Source: Chondrosia reniformis
Taxonomy: Eukaryota; Porifera; Demospongiae; Chondrillida; Chondrillidae
Direction of reading: 5' to 3'
Assembly: GCA_947172415.1 (NCBI GenBank)
Contig: OX359194.1
Span: forward strand, 992,001-1,056,000
Length of the DNA: 64,000 nt
Shown here piece by piece: positions 49,911 to 63,500 of the stretch. Each line of letters begins with the position of its first letter. Positions within the stretch are counted from its first letter, which is position 1. Below the pieces are notes generated by a model. The model saw only the letters and a list, made by a program, of their open reading frames with translations. It was not told where the DNA came from and did not search any database. The position numbers and the translations under genes are program-made.

Positions 49911-50916
49911 TTTGTGTGTAATTAATCCTTTAATTAGTGACCATTGAAACATGTTCTACAATTACGGTTCCATTGGTAGAGGTCATTTCACAAGTTAAGG
50001 TATGGTTGTCTGAATCCTGTTAGTATTGCGTCGTACGCTTAGATTTTAACATCAAAATATTTTTTAATAACTGTGTCTGTTTATTAATTGTACATCGAAA
50101 GTGTTGTAAAACGACCCACAGAAAATATAAGCTCGATATATTAGTTAGTGTAGAAGGTTTTATTCTCAAATCCTGTTTGTCCGCTTATTGCATATAGAAA
50201 TACCTATACTGTGTCTTGCGCCTCGATAATTACTTAAATTTTATAATTACTACCATTAAGGTCGTATAATAAAACCTGTACATGTCTGATTAATGCAATC
50301 ACCTTAGAATTACTGGCACCTCTTTAAGTCCCAGCAGATGTTTTTAAGAGGTATGTAAGGCTTGCTATCAGGTTTAGCTACTAAACAATGGGTTTAGATA
50401 TAATTTTTGTATACGTAGAAGCATAATATGTAATGCTATGCATATCATGAAAAAATTATACTAATGTTGCAACTGGATATAGTCATGTTTATACAGTATA
50501 ATCACTTTCATTATAAGCAGTCTGTAATGGGGAAAATGTATATATCATCCTATATTTAACCCCTTGTGAGAGACTTGTATATAATGCAGCTACCTCTCTT
50601 ACACAGACCACTTGCTACTATATATGTGATCAATGATGTCACTCTGTTTCATTCATCAGTCTAATTGACCATCTATATACCTAGGTGTTTAGTTTTTATC
50701 TGAAGCCATACTGGTGTAGGATCTTCTCTCTGTTTGTGTTGTTGTGTTGTGTGAAGTAACTGATAAACCACAACTTGTATTATGATGATGTGTACATTGA
50801 ATAAGGACAACCATGTTTCTTTCACATCTCATCCCTGTTGGAGAGTATCCTCTTTGAGATGTACCATTCTGTCCGGTTTGATTGCATTACAGCATACCTG
50901 TCGGCTCTATTTTTCA
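49911..50916. other. AT-rich region, probably leader intron
   Basis: 49911-50280 is similar to 41366-41950. 50280-50916 has no counterpart upstream of the 42334 gene and no recognisable exon. Confidence 0.4.
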
Positions 50917-51465
50917 ACTTGCTTGTCATTATAGTAGATATGTCTGTTCTACTTGCTTGTCATTATAGTAGATATGTCTGATCTACTTGCTTGTCATTAT
51001 AGTAGATGTGTCTGATCTACTTGCTTGTCATTATAGTAGATATGTCTGATCTACTTGCTTGTCATTATAGTAGATATATCTGATCTACTTGCTTGTCATT
51101 ATAGTATTTATGTCTGATCTACTTGCTTGTCATTATAGTAGATATGTCTGATCTACTTGCTTGTCATTATAGTAGATGTGTCTGATCTACTTGCTTATCA
51201 TTATAGTAGATATGTCTGATCTACTTGCTTGTCATTATAGTAGATATGTCTGGTCTACTTGCTTGTCATTATAGTAGATATGTCTGGTCTACTTGCTTGT
51301 CATTATAGTAGATATGTCTGGTCTACTTGCTTGTCATTATAGTAGATATGTCTGATCTACTTGCTTGTCATTATAGTAGATATGTCTGATCTACTTGCTT
51401 GTCATTATAGTAGATATGTCTGATCTACTTGCTTGTCATTATAGTAGATATGTCTGGTCTACTTG
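50917..51465. repeat. 34-bp minisatellite, about 16 copies, 75 bp upstream of start codon
   Basis: Same unit as 42044-42262 (ctacttgcttgtcattatag core), expanded to about 16 copies with scattered variants (tatatc, tgtgtc, tggtct). It stops just before the block that holds the signal-peptide exon. Confidence 0.95.
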
Positions 51466-51539
51466 TAGTTAAATGATTCAATATCTCTGTATGTTAGATA
51501 TAATTGGCTTCATAATTGAAGGTCTGTTATCTAAAGAAA

Positions 51540-54500
51540 ATGAAAATGAAGCATACTCCTTCAACCCCTCTCCATTTGATGGTACTGCTCTCTCTACTCC
51601 CAGCACTAACAGGTAAGGCATTATCAAAGGTTTATTTAAAGATTAAAGATTAGCAATGAATATATGTACAAGCAATGTCAATTAATTAGTAATAACTTCT
51701 CTGGTTTTGGTAACAACATTATTATAATGATATCCTGAAAATATACTATATCGCACACTTACATTTCTTTTTGAATATAGTTTGTCAGACTGTAACAGTA
51801 GGTGGACCAAATGACACATCAACTGAAAGATCTATTACACCCACCCTTGGTAACAAAGTACAGCTGTTTTGTTCACGGCCAAGCTGGGCTAAGGATTGGT
51901 ATACAACAGGTACTAAGGTTGCAGCAAAAGATGGAGAAATAAATACAATACCAGGACTTAATAGAAAATTGGAATTTGTTAACTTTAAGACATCACAAGT
52001 TGGAACATATAGTTGTATACTTGAGCCAGAAAGTGATCGTTCCAATACAGCACTTTACGAAACCTTTACAGTAACTCTAGGTTAGTGCTAGGCACAACTT
52101 CACACAAATGTAACAGTTCAGAGTAAAACGATATCTGTGAAAATCGATTCCAGATATTTAAATGATGACATTCGGTAGAGAATGATTGCCAAAGTTAGAT
52201 CTCAATTTCTGTCTCATAGATTTTGTCCAAATTGTCATTGAAGTTAGAAATAGCTTAATAAAGCCCCTGGGGTTCACAAACAATCAACAATAACATAATT
52301 TTATACCAATTGAGGAAGATCGCAGCATCCTGGATATTGATTGCTCAAAGATTATTTGTGAATCCCAGGGGCTGTGCTATCACTCGTAACTCTTATCTTC
52401 AGATACTTATACACAGCAATAAACCTTTATCAAGCTAATTTTAACTTTAATAAAAAATTTATGACACAAGTTAAATAACTACTTCCTTTGGTTAGAAATA
52501 ACTTGTTACAGTAGATTAAGCAAAATATTTGTCTTATCTTATATTTCTACCCTCAACTGTTATAAATGCATATATGTTTAGTATGTACGTATATATAGAG
52601 TGTATATTTAGAAATGCATAGAAAAGGACACTATATTACTATTTTCACTAAATTTGACTGTAGCTTTAGCAAGTTTATAATGATAGATGATAGGGATTTC
52701 TTCTAATTGCACCAGACTTTTCATTGAGATGGTTCGTCTTTAGTCTTTTCAGCTTCAAACTTCCGATTTCCCAGATATCAAACAGCAAAAGACTAAAGAT
52801 TGACCTTGTCCAAGGGGTATAACGGGCTTCTTTTCATTATCTGTCAGCTGAGATTTGCACACATACACATGTTGTTGTTTTGCATTCTATTGTATATAAT
52901 ACGTACGTACGTATCTTGTAGTGCATAAATACACTATATATATTTAGTATGGAGACCTAAATCAAAAATCCCTTAATTAATTTAAAATGAGTTTTATACC
53001 CTAAACTTTATACTCTGCCCATTCTGTTTCTAGGTCCTTTCTTGGAGCCATATGAATTATTTATATTATTTATTTATTTATATTAGATTACCTTAATATA
53101 TTGTAACTTGTACTGTACATACAAGATGATATATGTTGATATATATATGTATGTATATCCATTTTCTTGGTTGTGGCTTTAACACATGTATTGTATAATT
53201 TGGTTGTTGTGTGTGTTATGTCTGTCAGCTGAGATTTACACTTTATATAGCAGTAACGTTGTTGCTGTTTTATGTACCTTCTTACCATCTTCTCCTATTC
53301 TAGTGAATATACAAAATACTGTAAAAGTTGGTATGAACAGCGAAACAATCCTTACTATAAGACCGGATGAAAGTGAACCTGTAAAGCTGGAGTGTGAGCG
53401 GACAAACAAAAATAGGAACTGGTACAGTGATGGAATTATAGTTACTCCAACTAATGGACAACTTACTACAGCAGATATGACAGGAGTTGCAACATTGTCA
53501 ATCTCCACATTGAATGCAAATAACACTGGAAATTATACTTGTAAAGTAACTGATGGTGGTACAACAGAGTACATAATAGTATTAGGTAAGTACAATTGAC
53601 AGAAGTAATATATATGTGTAATTGTATTTGAATGTCTATCTGATAAACTTCATCAGGTAGGCATACAAATGTAAAGTAATAGATCTCCATACTGGTTGTT
53701 CAACAGCAAACTGGTAATGAATTAGTAAAAATATTTTTACCATCTTCTCTAATTAAGTAAATACACGAACTGTGAGAGTTGGAATGAACAGAAGTGAATT
53801 AACACTACTTAATGTAACACCAGATGTCAATGAACCTGTAAAGTTGGAATGTGAGTGGACAGGCCAGGATAAGTTCTGGTACAGTGATAGAAATGAAGTT
53901 TCTCCAGCATCTGGACAACTTAATATCACAGAAGAAGGTGGAATCTTAACTTTGTCTATCTCCACATTTATTGAAAACTATACAGGATCCTACACTTGTA
54001 TAATTACTGATGCAACCAACTACACAGTAGTTTTATGTAAGAAAATTGACATTAGCACTATATGGCTCATTCACCAATTGTATTTATTTAGTATGTATGT
54101 ATATACATATGTAGTGTTATATGTTAACAGATGCCCATATTGTTAGGTCCAGCAATCTACTGGTATGCCTACCCTGTAATAAAGTAAAATGCCTATAGGG
54201 AACTAAAAGAGCTTGGGATGAGGATACAGGAGTCGTTTCTTTCTTCTTTTGCTCCACTTCTGGACTCATTACCTCCCCCGCAAGACTCAGCTGGTCATGG
54301 ATCAAGCAGTCCAGTTGTATAGTTGTACTGCTACTAACTGTCATCATTATTAATACTAGTATAGTATACCAATTATTATCAATTAATCATACAGACAATA
54401 TCTCCTGTGCAGGACGTTGTCTTATTCCTACCCTTTGCAGCTATAAATGAGACCTAAATGAGAGATAAATGAGAAAATAGATGAAATTTCATGATGAAAT

Positions 54501-57500
54501 GAGATTTAATAATCATCATAACATCTTTCTACCACTTCCTTTTCCTTCCATTTCTGTTTAGTACTTTTTGGGTCGGTTGTCCAGACCGGACATTGCAATC
54601 GGTAATCGGTAAAAAGGTTATCGCTGCATGTTGATGTCATTCTAGTGGGAAAGATTGTTTATATGGTTGTCACGAGTGTTAATCAATTACCGATTGTAAT
54701 GTCCGACAACTGATCCAAAATGGACTGTATCATACACTCTCCTGACTAGTCCCGTCCCTGTATTTAACTTGATTTCTTTTCAACCTTCCCTTTAGACACA
54801 TCTAAACCAGTGGTACCTACTTCAGAAGTGGTACCTACTTCAGAAGTGAATCAACAAGGTACACCAGCTGGTCAGACATTTAATCCAACCATTCTGATCA
54901 TAGTTGTACTACTGCTAATAGTCATCATAATATTGATAGTGATTGTAATACTTGGAATCGTTCTTTATTTAAAGTGAGTTTTATATGCATACTTCTGTAA
55001 TATATAAGAATTATTATATACTACTGTAATATAATTTGTATAAGAATTTATGGAAACTTTATGATATTTAAAGCTGTAATGATACATAGTTAATACATTA
55101 GCCTTGTTATATTTGCTGTTGTTTCTCTCCTTTTAAAGGCGATGTGACAGATCGTCAAGATTCAATAGATCTCAATCAACCAAGAAATCTCTTATTAAGT
55201 CAAATGCAGTGCAATCAAGCCCTAGTATGTCAATATGGTAGAGGTGTTAGTGACTATGAAATGAGCTATTAAAACCATTCCTGTAAACATTATAGGTCCA
55301 GAAGTTGTGCCATATGCTCAAACCACAGGCACAGAAGTGACTACATCAAAGAGGGGAAAAGGTAAACAAACTGTTTATTGAGTAAATATTTGGCATTTGT
55401 TTATTGTTACAGCGACCTACATACTTTAAAGTGAAACTATTTAATTTTCTCACTTCCATCTTTATCACCATAACAACAGTTGATGCTCATATGTATGATG
55501 AAGTTAGAGACAAAGAAAATGGTATGTTTACAGTAGATTTGAACATATCAGTTTTTGTGGTGTAATGTGTATAAGAGGTTACGGCTACAATATACTTATG
55601 AAATGGTTTAATTAAATAAAAAGATATATTGTTGATTGATAGGGTTATCCTCTTTCCTATTGAGGCGGATGTACTTTATTTGTTATACTATCCATTCTAT
55701 ACATACTCTAAGTGTATGCATGTTTGATTTACATTTATGTATATATGTACTTAGCTGTATATTTATATTTTCACACCTCCATCCATGTATATCACCCTAG
55801 CAACAGCTGATATTGGTATGTATGACGAGATTGGGGACAAAGGAAATGGTATGTTTACAGTACATCGTATCAATGTAAACACAACAGTATACGTATATAC
55901 GTGTATATGTAGGTGTATTTAGTATGATAAGATTGAGTGTATGGTAAATATACATGTATGCATGTGCATACGTACGTATGTACCTTATAATATGTACATG
56001 GATGTACATAACTATTGGTATTCATTTGAATGTAAGTTGTATGTACATGGATGTACTCATTTGAATGTAACTTGTATGTGTACTAATGACTGTATGTTCA
56101 CCTCAGGTGCTAGTAAGGCAGCACCTCCTCCGGTGGCTGTAGAGTTTCATGCAAAGAAGAAAGAAGAAGTTACAATACACGAGTACAGTACGATAGACAA
56201 AAGTAAAAAAAGTAAGACTTTAATAATGTTGTCTTTTTATAGTATAGCGGTTACATTTCAGAGGTGATCACATTAGAGAGGTGGTCACACTAGAGAGGTG
56301 ATCACATCAAGACATGCCAAATGTCTCCGTTGACTATATTTTTACTAACTGTAGCTAGTAAAGGTGCTAATGGAGCAATTGCAACGGAACAGTTTCTTCA
56401 GCATATTAAGAAACATAGTGAAAAGAATTTTTCAGGTTTTCATAAAGAATTTGAGGTAAACACTAGTTTGTGTATTTGATATACTGTATTAATCTTGTTG
56501 ACTTGCACCTATTAATTCTAACAGACTATTCCTACTGAACCAGATGGAGTTGCTTCAGTAGCAAAGGCTAACAAACACAAGAACAGATACAAAAACATAT
56601 ACACTTGTGAGTTTAGCTGGCTTGAGTTTAACTGCATGAAAAGCTCTCATATGGTGTTGTGCTAATTATCCTCATGAGGGCAGGGTTATACTCACATTTA
56701 ACATCTGTGTAGGATCTTGTTGAAATATAAGAGAGTTTCACTTTATATTTATGTAACAATCGTATAATACAGTTATGTCACCCAATGCAAGCAGATGACC
56801 TTTCAAAATGGAGATTTTCCCATATAGAGTTGAAAATGTCATAGTTAATGGAAGGTTTCAGCATTCAAAACATGTATATATGAATGCCAACGGTCTAATC
56901 TAAAAGGTCTTTGGGAAATCAGTGATTGCTTGACTTCTACGTATACTGTATTTGATTTTCTGAACATTTTGTAGTTGACCATTCCAGAGTCGTCCTATCA
57001 GTTCCAGACAGAAATGGAAGTGACTATATCAACGCCTCCTACATTGATGTGAGTGTTGTGTATATTTGACCACACCCACTATATTCAGCCAATCACTGTT
57101 CATGTCATAGTCATCCAATCAATGAAAGTGTTAGATCTACACTTTGCTGTTTGATATGTTGTGTTCTTTCGTAGAACTGAAAGTTTCATAATGAAAATAT
57201 TGGGCAATTATTTCATTCTAACCACAATGCCTGATCTAGTCAACAGTTTATAATCTCATTTTCAGTATAATATAACATACGTATGTATTTATGTATTTTT
57301 ATATATGTACTTACCTACATATCTGTATAAATTTAGGGATACAAAGCAAGGAGCTGCTATATCGCCACACAAGGTATGTACATTATATGATATCATTATT
57401 GTATATATTGTATGTTTGTGTACTTACTATATACTCTATATGTCATCTCATCTACATATTAATAGCAATCTGTAAGTGTGCAGGGCTGTATGCAGAACTT

Positions 57501-60500
57501 CGGGCCAGGGCAAAATGAAACTTTTCAAAATTTAGGAGGGGGGCAATGGTATGAGGGTGTCGAAGTAGTTTAGGGGGTTCCCAAAGGTCTAGGGGGGAGA
57601 ATGCCCACCCCGCCTCTATGCAGCCCTGTGTGTATTTCTACTGTAACATGAACATTTTATGTACGTACGTATGTGTATACGTATGTACTATCTGTAATGG
57701 GATCAGCTTATACATTAGACATGCCCTATGTAGTATAGTAATATATGTACTGAATAGTTTTGAATACTTTACGAACACTTGTTCCAGGACCCACTCCGGA
57801 TACAGTATCAGACTTTTTACAATTGGTTTGGGATAGTAAGACTCCAATCATTGTCATGTTGACCCAACCTGAAGAGAAAGGAAAGGTACATTATATACGT
57901 ATTATATGTATATGTACAATATAATTTACGTTTATGTATTATACATACTATATTACACAATCTTTATACATCACAGACTATGCAATACTTGCACATCTAT
58001 ATCTGTATGTAATCATTGTATATACACTCAAACGCCTCTATTACGAACACCTTGGGACCAGACCCTGTCCGTAAGTGAGAAAAATCCATATATTAGAACA
58101 GTTCACGAAGTATGCACCTCTTCTTAGAAAACGTGACAGATCGATAGAATCTACAGAAGACATCGAGTTCTCGATTGTCTCCGCGATTTTTCCAAATATC
58201 GCTGACGATTGATTTGGCAACTCCATACTTATCGGCCACAAATTTCTGAGAGCTTCCCTCCTTAATTAACCTCACCAATGATCTTCATTTTTGTGTCAAG
58301 AGACAGTACAGATCTCTTTCGCTTGCTTGGAATGGAGTATGCCATCTTTCTAACCTTGTGAATTTAAGATAAATCGATACAACTTTAGGCAAAAACGAAC
58401 GTTGCACAATGTTTAGGTCATCCGGTAGACAGGCGAATCCGGATTAGAGGCGTCCGGATAAGAGGCGTTTGAGTGTATTGTGTTTTGTTTTGCTAATCAC
58501 TGTAGATTACATACACTTACACTGTGTTATTGTGTACACTGCCTAAAACCACAGGAATTGTTCCTATAAGGTATAGTAGCCTTCTAGGTTAGGCTATTGT
58601 TTAAATAAACAAGGGACAGCTGATTGGAAGGTGATGGCTAAGTGTAGGAATAACAAAATAGTGCAGGGATTTCCTAAGGTGAATGACCTTATTTGTCTTA
58701 ATTGAATTCTGAGGCTTTGTGGTAGCTGATCATGAGCTCAGGTGTAAACTGTAGTGGCTGACCTAGCACTTTAAACTGGTGACTGGCCACAGCATCCTGG
58801 GGGTGGGGCAATAAGGCATGACTGGGGAGGGTGGGGCAATAAGGCATGACTGGGGAGGGTGGGGCAATAAGGCATGACTGGGGAGGGTGGGGCAATAAGG
58901 CATGACTGGTAAGGGTGGGGCAATAAGGCATGACTGGTAAGGGTGGGGCAATAAGGCATGACTGGGGAGGGTTGGGCAATAAGGCATGAATGATGAGGGT
59001 GGGGCAATAAGGCATGAATGGTGAGGGTGGGGTAATAAGGCATGACTGGTAAGGGTGGGGCAATAAGGCATGAATGATGAGGGTGGGGCAATAAGGCATG
59101 ACTGGTGAGGGTGGGGCAATAAGGCATGAATGATGAGGGTGGGGCAATAAGGCATGAATGGTGAGGGTGGGGCAATAAGGCATGACTGGTGAGGGTGGGG
59201 CAATAGGGCATTGCTTGCCAAACTACCAAAATCCTATATTGGGAACTAAAGTCCTATTAACTGTCAACCAGTGATTGTGTCCCACTTATCCATCACAACC
59301 TTTGTAAAAGCAAATTACTACACCTACGTATGTATGCTAAGTAGGGCTGTATAGAGGGGGGCAGGGGGGGAGGGGGCATACCCCCCAGGATTAATTTTGC
59401 CCCCCTAGACCTTTGGGAAGCCCCTAAACTGCTTCGTCACCTTGTCCCCCTAAATTTTGAAAATTTTCATTTTGCCCCCTCTGGCCCCACGTTCTGCATG
59501 CAGCCCTGCTAAGGCTATGATAAATGTTGAACACACCATAATCTGATGACTTCTGAGTTGTGGACCAATACAATAATATTTGTCTTTTGAATAAACATTT
59601 GGATATTCTTCTAAGAGAATATTCAAAGCGTGTTTTGTTTATGATTTTTCCTCTTTTCTATTTTAAGAGGAAATGTGAGCAGTACTGGAACAATAACCTC
59701 TCAGAGACCTTCCAGGCAGGCAGTAATATGACAGTGGTAGTGAACCAGTGTCTGGGGTTTGCTGATTATGAAGTCAGGGACATGACAATACTAAATGTAA
59801 GACTATATCAGAACTATGTATTTGTATTATATTAATGTATTATGTTGTGTAAGTACGTGTATGTTTACATTTTCATTCTGTAAAGGCCATTAGAAACGAT
59901 TTGAGTTTAAAAGTTCTTCTACTTTAAAGGAAAAATAGTATTAAAATTGTGTTCAACATTAATAAAATCACAAATCATTAGAAGCTGAGCTCCAATAGAT
60001 ATGTACCTCTCCTGAGATTTACATGCTAAAAAATCACTCTAATACAGCATTCATATCATCTGGCTGGTATTTAATGAGTATACAAAGTTTTTATGAAATA
60101 ATATGGTTTGTTGCGTTCATTAGCCTTTTGCTGATGAAGACCTTTGTGGCCGAAACGTTCAATAATCTGTTCAAAATTACTGTTACTGATGCTCATATGA
60201 AATCCACTGATGATCTTGGTTTTTTACGTATATATGATATGGATGACAAGCCTTAGGAATTGTGACAGTGTCTTTCACTGGTACTGTGGCAATGTGAGTA
60301 GGATCTGAAGGGAATGAGAACCACTTGATCTTTTGAGTGCCCACTGGACCTTCCACACATCTCCAGTCCTCACTACATCAGTGGTATAGCCTCATGATAT
60401 TGTCACAAATAGTGTGCCTACTTTATAGTGCCTTAAAAATGTAATTAGCTATAACCTGTATTCAATTATACCCTTTCCTACAACGATGCATACACATATG

Positions 60501-63500
60501 AATGGAATATAGGACATTAATAGGACAAACTGAAACACTTATTTCCCAGAATTGTGACTATAAGGACAATTTAGATTTACCATTCATAATCCTGATCTTT
60601 ACATCACACACATCTGCTTCATGTCTGATACCACATCACCGATTTTCCAGTCATTTGCAGTAGTACTGTATCCTTTCATTTAACAGTGATTTCCTTATGA
60701 TGCTGTGATGATATGGTACTGTTGTCGTAGTAGTACTATTTATTATTATTTATATGGTATGTACTGTTATAGTAGTACTATTATTTATTATTATTTATAT
60801 GGTATGTACTGTTGTCGTAGTAATACTATTTATTATTGTATATATGGTATGTACTGTTATAGTAGTAATACTATTTATTATTGTATATATGGTATGTACT
60901 GTTATAGTAGTAATTCTATTTATTATTGTTTATATGGTACGTATGTACTGTTATAGTAGTAATTCTATTTATTATTATTTATATGGTATGTACTGTTATA
61001 GTAGTACTACTATTTATTGTTAATCCAGTCTTATGGTGTTGACTATCCACATATACATCTACATATGCTAAGCGCTCTTGTTTAGGTGTTATAGGTAATT
61101 GTAACAATTTCCCTTCCATTTACTACATATATAGACTGTTGGAGGAGTTCTTAATGAAATGTACAATTTTCTACTTCTCAACTTTGTAGTTTCGTTTACT
61201 TACTGTACTATCTATTTCCCATTTTGAATATAGACTACTGATGGAGTGTCAAAGAGCCACAATCTTCAACACTTCCTGTATACCGGATGGCCAGACCATG
61301 GTGTCCCTCAGCATCCATATTCTCTGGTGAAGCTGAGTCAGCAAGTGAGGAAAAAGTACAAAAAGAATAGTGCACCGATGGTGGTACATTGCAGGTAAGT
61401 CTGTTCAATTGATTGTATACAGTATTCCATATTATACATATGTATATGATCATAATTTATGTTCATATATCTACATACATCTCCCAATCATGTACTGTTG
61501 ATATCTGGTGGACTAAGAGCAAAAGAAATGCTTTTTTAACATTTAGAAAATCTTCAGAATCAGCATTTTCAGATTTCTCCCTCTCACTCTCACTCTCTCT
61601 CACACATACACACACACACACACTCACACTTTGACAGTATTATTTACAGACAAGGAGCTTATACATTTTTGATTTTAAATGGTTAACTATTATTTGTTTT
61701 TTTTTCCCTTCAGTGCTGGAGTAGGTCGTACTGGTACATTCATCACTATTGATGCCATGATACAGAGATTGATAGAGAGAGATGATCTCAATATTTATCA
61801 GTTTGTTACTGAAATGAGATCAAAGAGGACCTTCATGGTTCAGACCAAGGTTTGAATTTGTGAATGTTATAATCAGATTGTATCTTCAAATGGAAAATTA
61901 AACCCGACACTTTTTCTTCATGCACAAACTAATCTTAAGTGTCAGTTATATAAGTATAAACAGTATATTAATGCAGTACAGGACACTAAGCAGGGATTTC
62001 ACTTGTCAATTTCAAATTATCTGTGCAGCATACGTATGTACATATACAGGGCTGTATTTAGAAAATTCTTCAAAGGGGGGCAAAACTGAGGTTCCAAGAA
62101 ATAAGGGGGGGGGGGGGGGGGGCAAGTATGGAAATGAAGGGGTTTGATAAATTTCCAAGTGGGCGAGAATAATGCAAGGGGGGTGCCCTGAATGCTATAT
62201 GATATATATGTGGTACAGAGGACGTGCATTCAACATGTCTACTTTTAGTATTGACTGAGCACATTAGAAGCTACATATACGTACGTACCTTTCATAGAGG
62301 TTGTGTGTACATATTGTTACACTTGTTTTTAGTAGTTTCAAATCTGCTAGTTTTGAGTTTGTACATACATATATACTTGTATCAAAGCCCCAGTATTGAA
62401 TATAGCTAAGAAATCATCATTTCTAGAATATTTATTGTACTTCACTGTCACTGTCACTATTTATATTTATTATATGTGTATGTTTGTGTATTCTCTTTGT
62501 AGGAGCAGTATGTCTTCATACATGATGCACTCAATGATTACGTGACTTGTGGAACTACTTGTGTAGCAGCTCATGAATTGAAGAGGTTGATTTCCAGACA
62601 GGAAGAAGTAACTGAGGATGGAAGGAGAACTGGCTTTGACAAGCAGTTTGAAGTTAGTAGTGTTGAATTGAGTAGCATTCAACCTCTGCACATACACAGT
62701 ACGTATATACATGTACACATTAAATGTAATCTAATATTTAGTTCATTATTTGTTTTCAACTGCATTGAGCACTCTATTGGTATTAGTAAATAAATGAAAG
62801 TGTGAGATAATAGTATTGCTGTCATTGCAGTAGCTAGTGGATTTGTGAACATCAATCAATAGCACGTATTACATGCAACCAAGTATATAACAATGCAGCC
62901 AATCACATTGCAGCAATCACATTGCAGCCAATCACATTGCAGCCAATCACATTGCAGCCAATCACATTGCAACCAATCACATTGCAGCCAATCACATTAC
63001 AGTAAACTTATGCTCATGTTATTAGGTGCTTCAGAGTATTTGTAAGACGACTTCTTCAGATGATAAGACTAACGCTAGAAAGTCAAGCGTATCAAAGAAG
63101 AACAGATATTCTGACAGATATCCTTGTGAGTCACTCACAGTAGGCCTAACATGCACATGGACTTACACTTTAGCAGTGTTTTCCTACGTGCAGTAATTTC
63201 ACTGTTAGCATTAACTTCATATCAGTTACATTTGTAGAACATTCCCTTTGAACCATGTATTGGACCATTGTGAGTGAAATGTGAAATTGATTTGTCTCAC
63301 ATACTATAGACTATACCAAGCATTTGATAGTTTCGGGAAAAACACGTGAAAGTGGACAAGGGTACATCAATGCTTCCCAAGTTCAGGTATTGCTTCATAT
63401 TTTCCTAATATCTCATACTTTTGTATATCTCTGCACATGATAATGACTTTTGGTTGCACAATCTGATTTAAAACTAAAGTTTCTTAAATTGTATAATTCC

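Noticed and set aside
58698-59229. Three overlapping proline-rich minus-strand ORFs
   Set aside because: They are frame-shifted readings of the 28-bp intronic minisatellite; no domain, start context or splice support.
60705-61023. Two plus-strand ORFs of repeated YCYSSNTIYYC / VCTVIVVILFIIVYM units
   Set aside because: Produced by a 45-bp AT-rich tandem repeat inside a D1 intron; apparent hydrophobicity is a composition effect.
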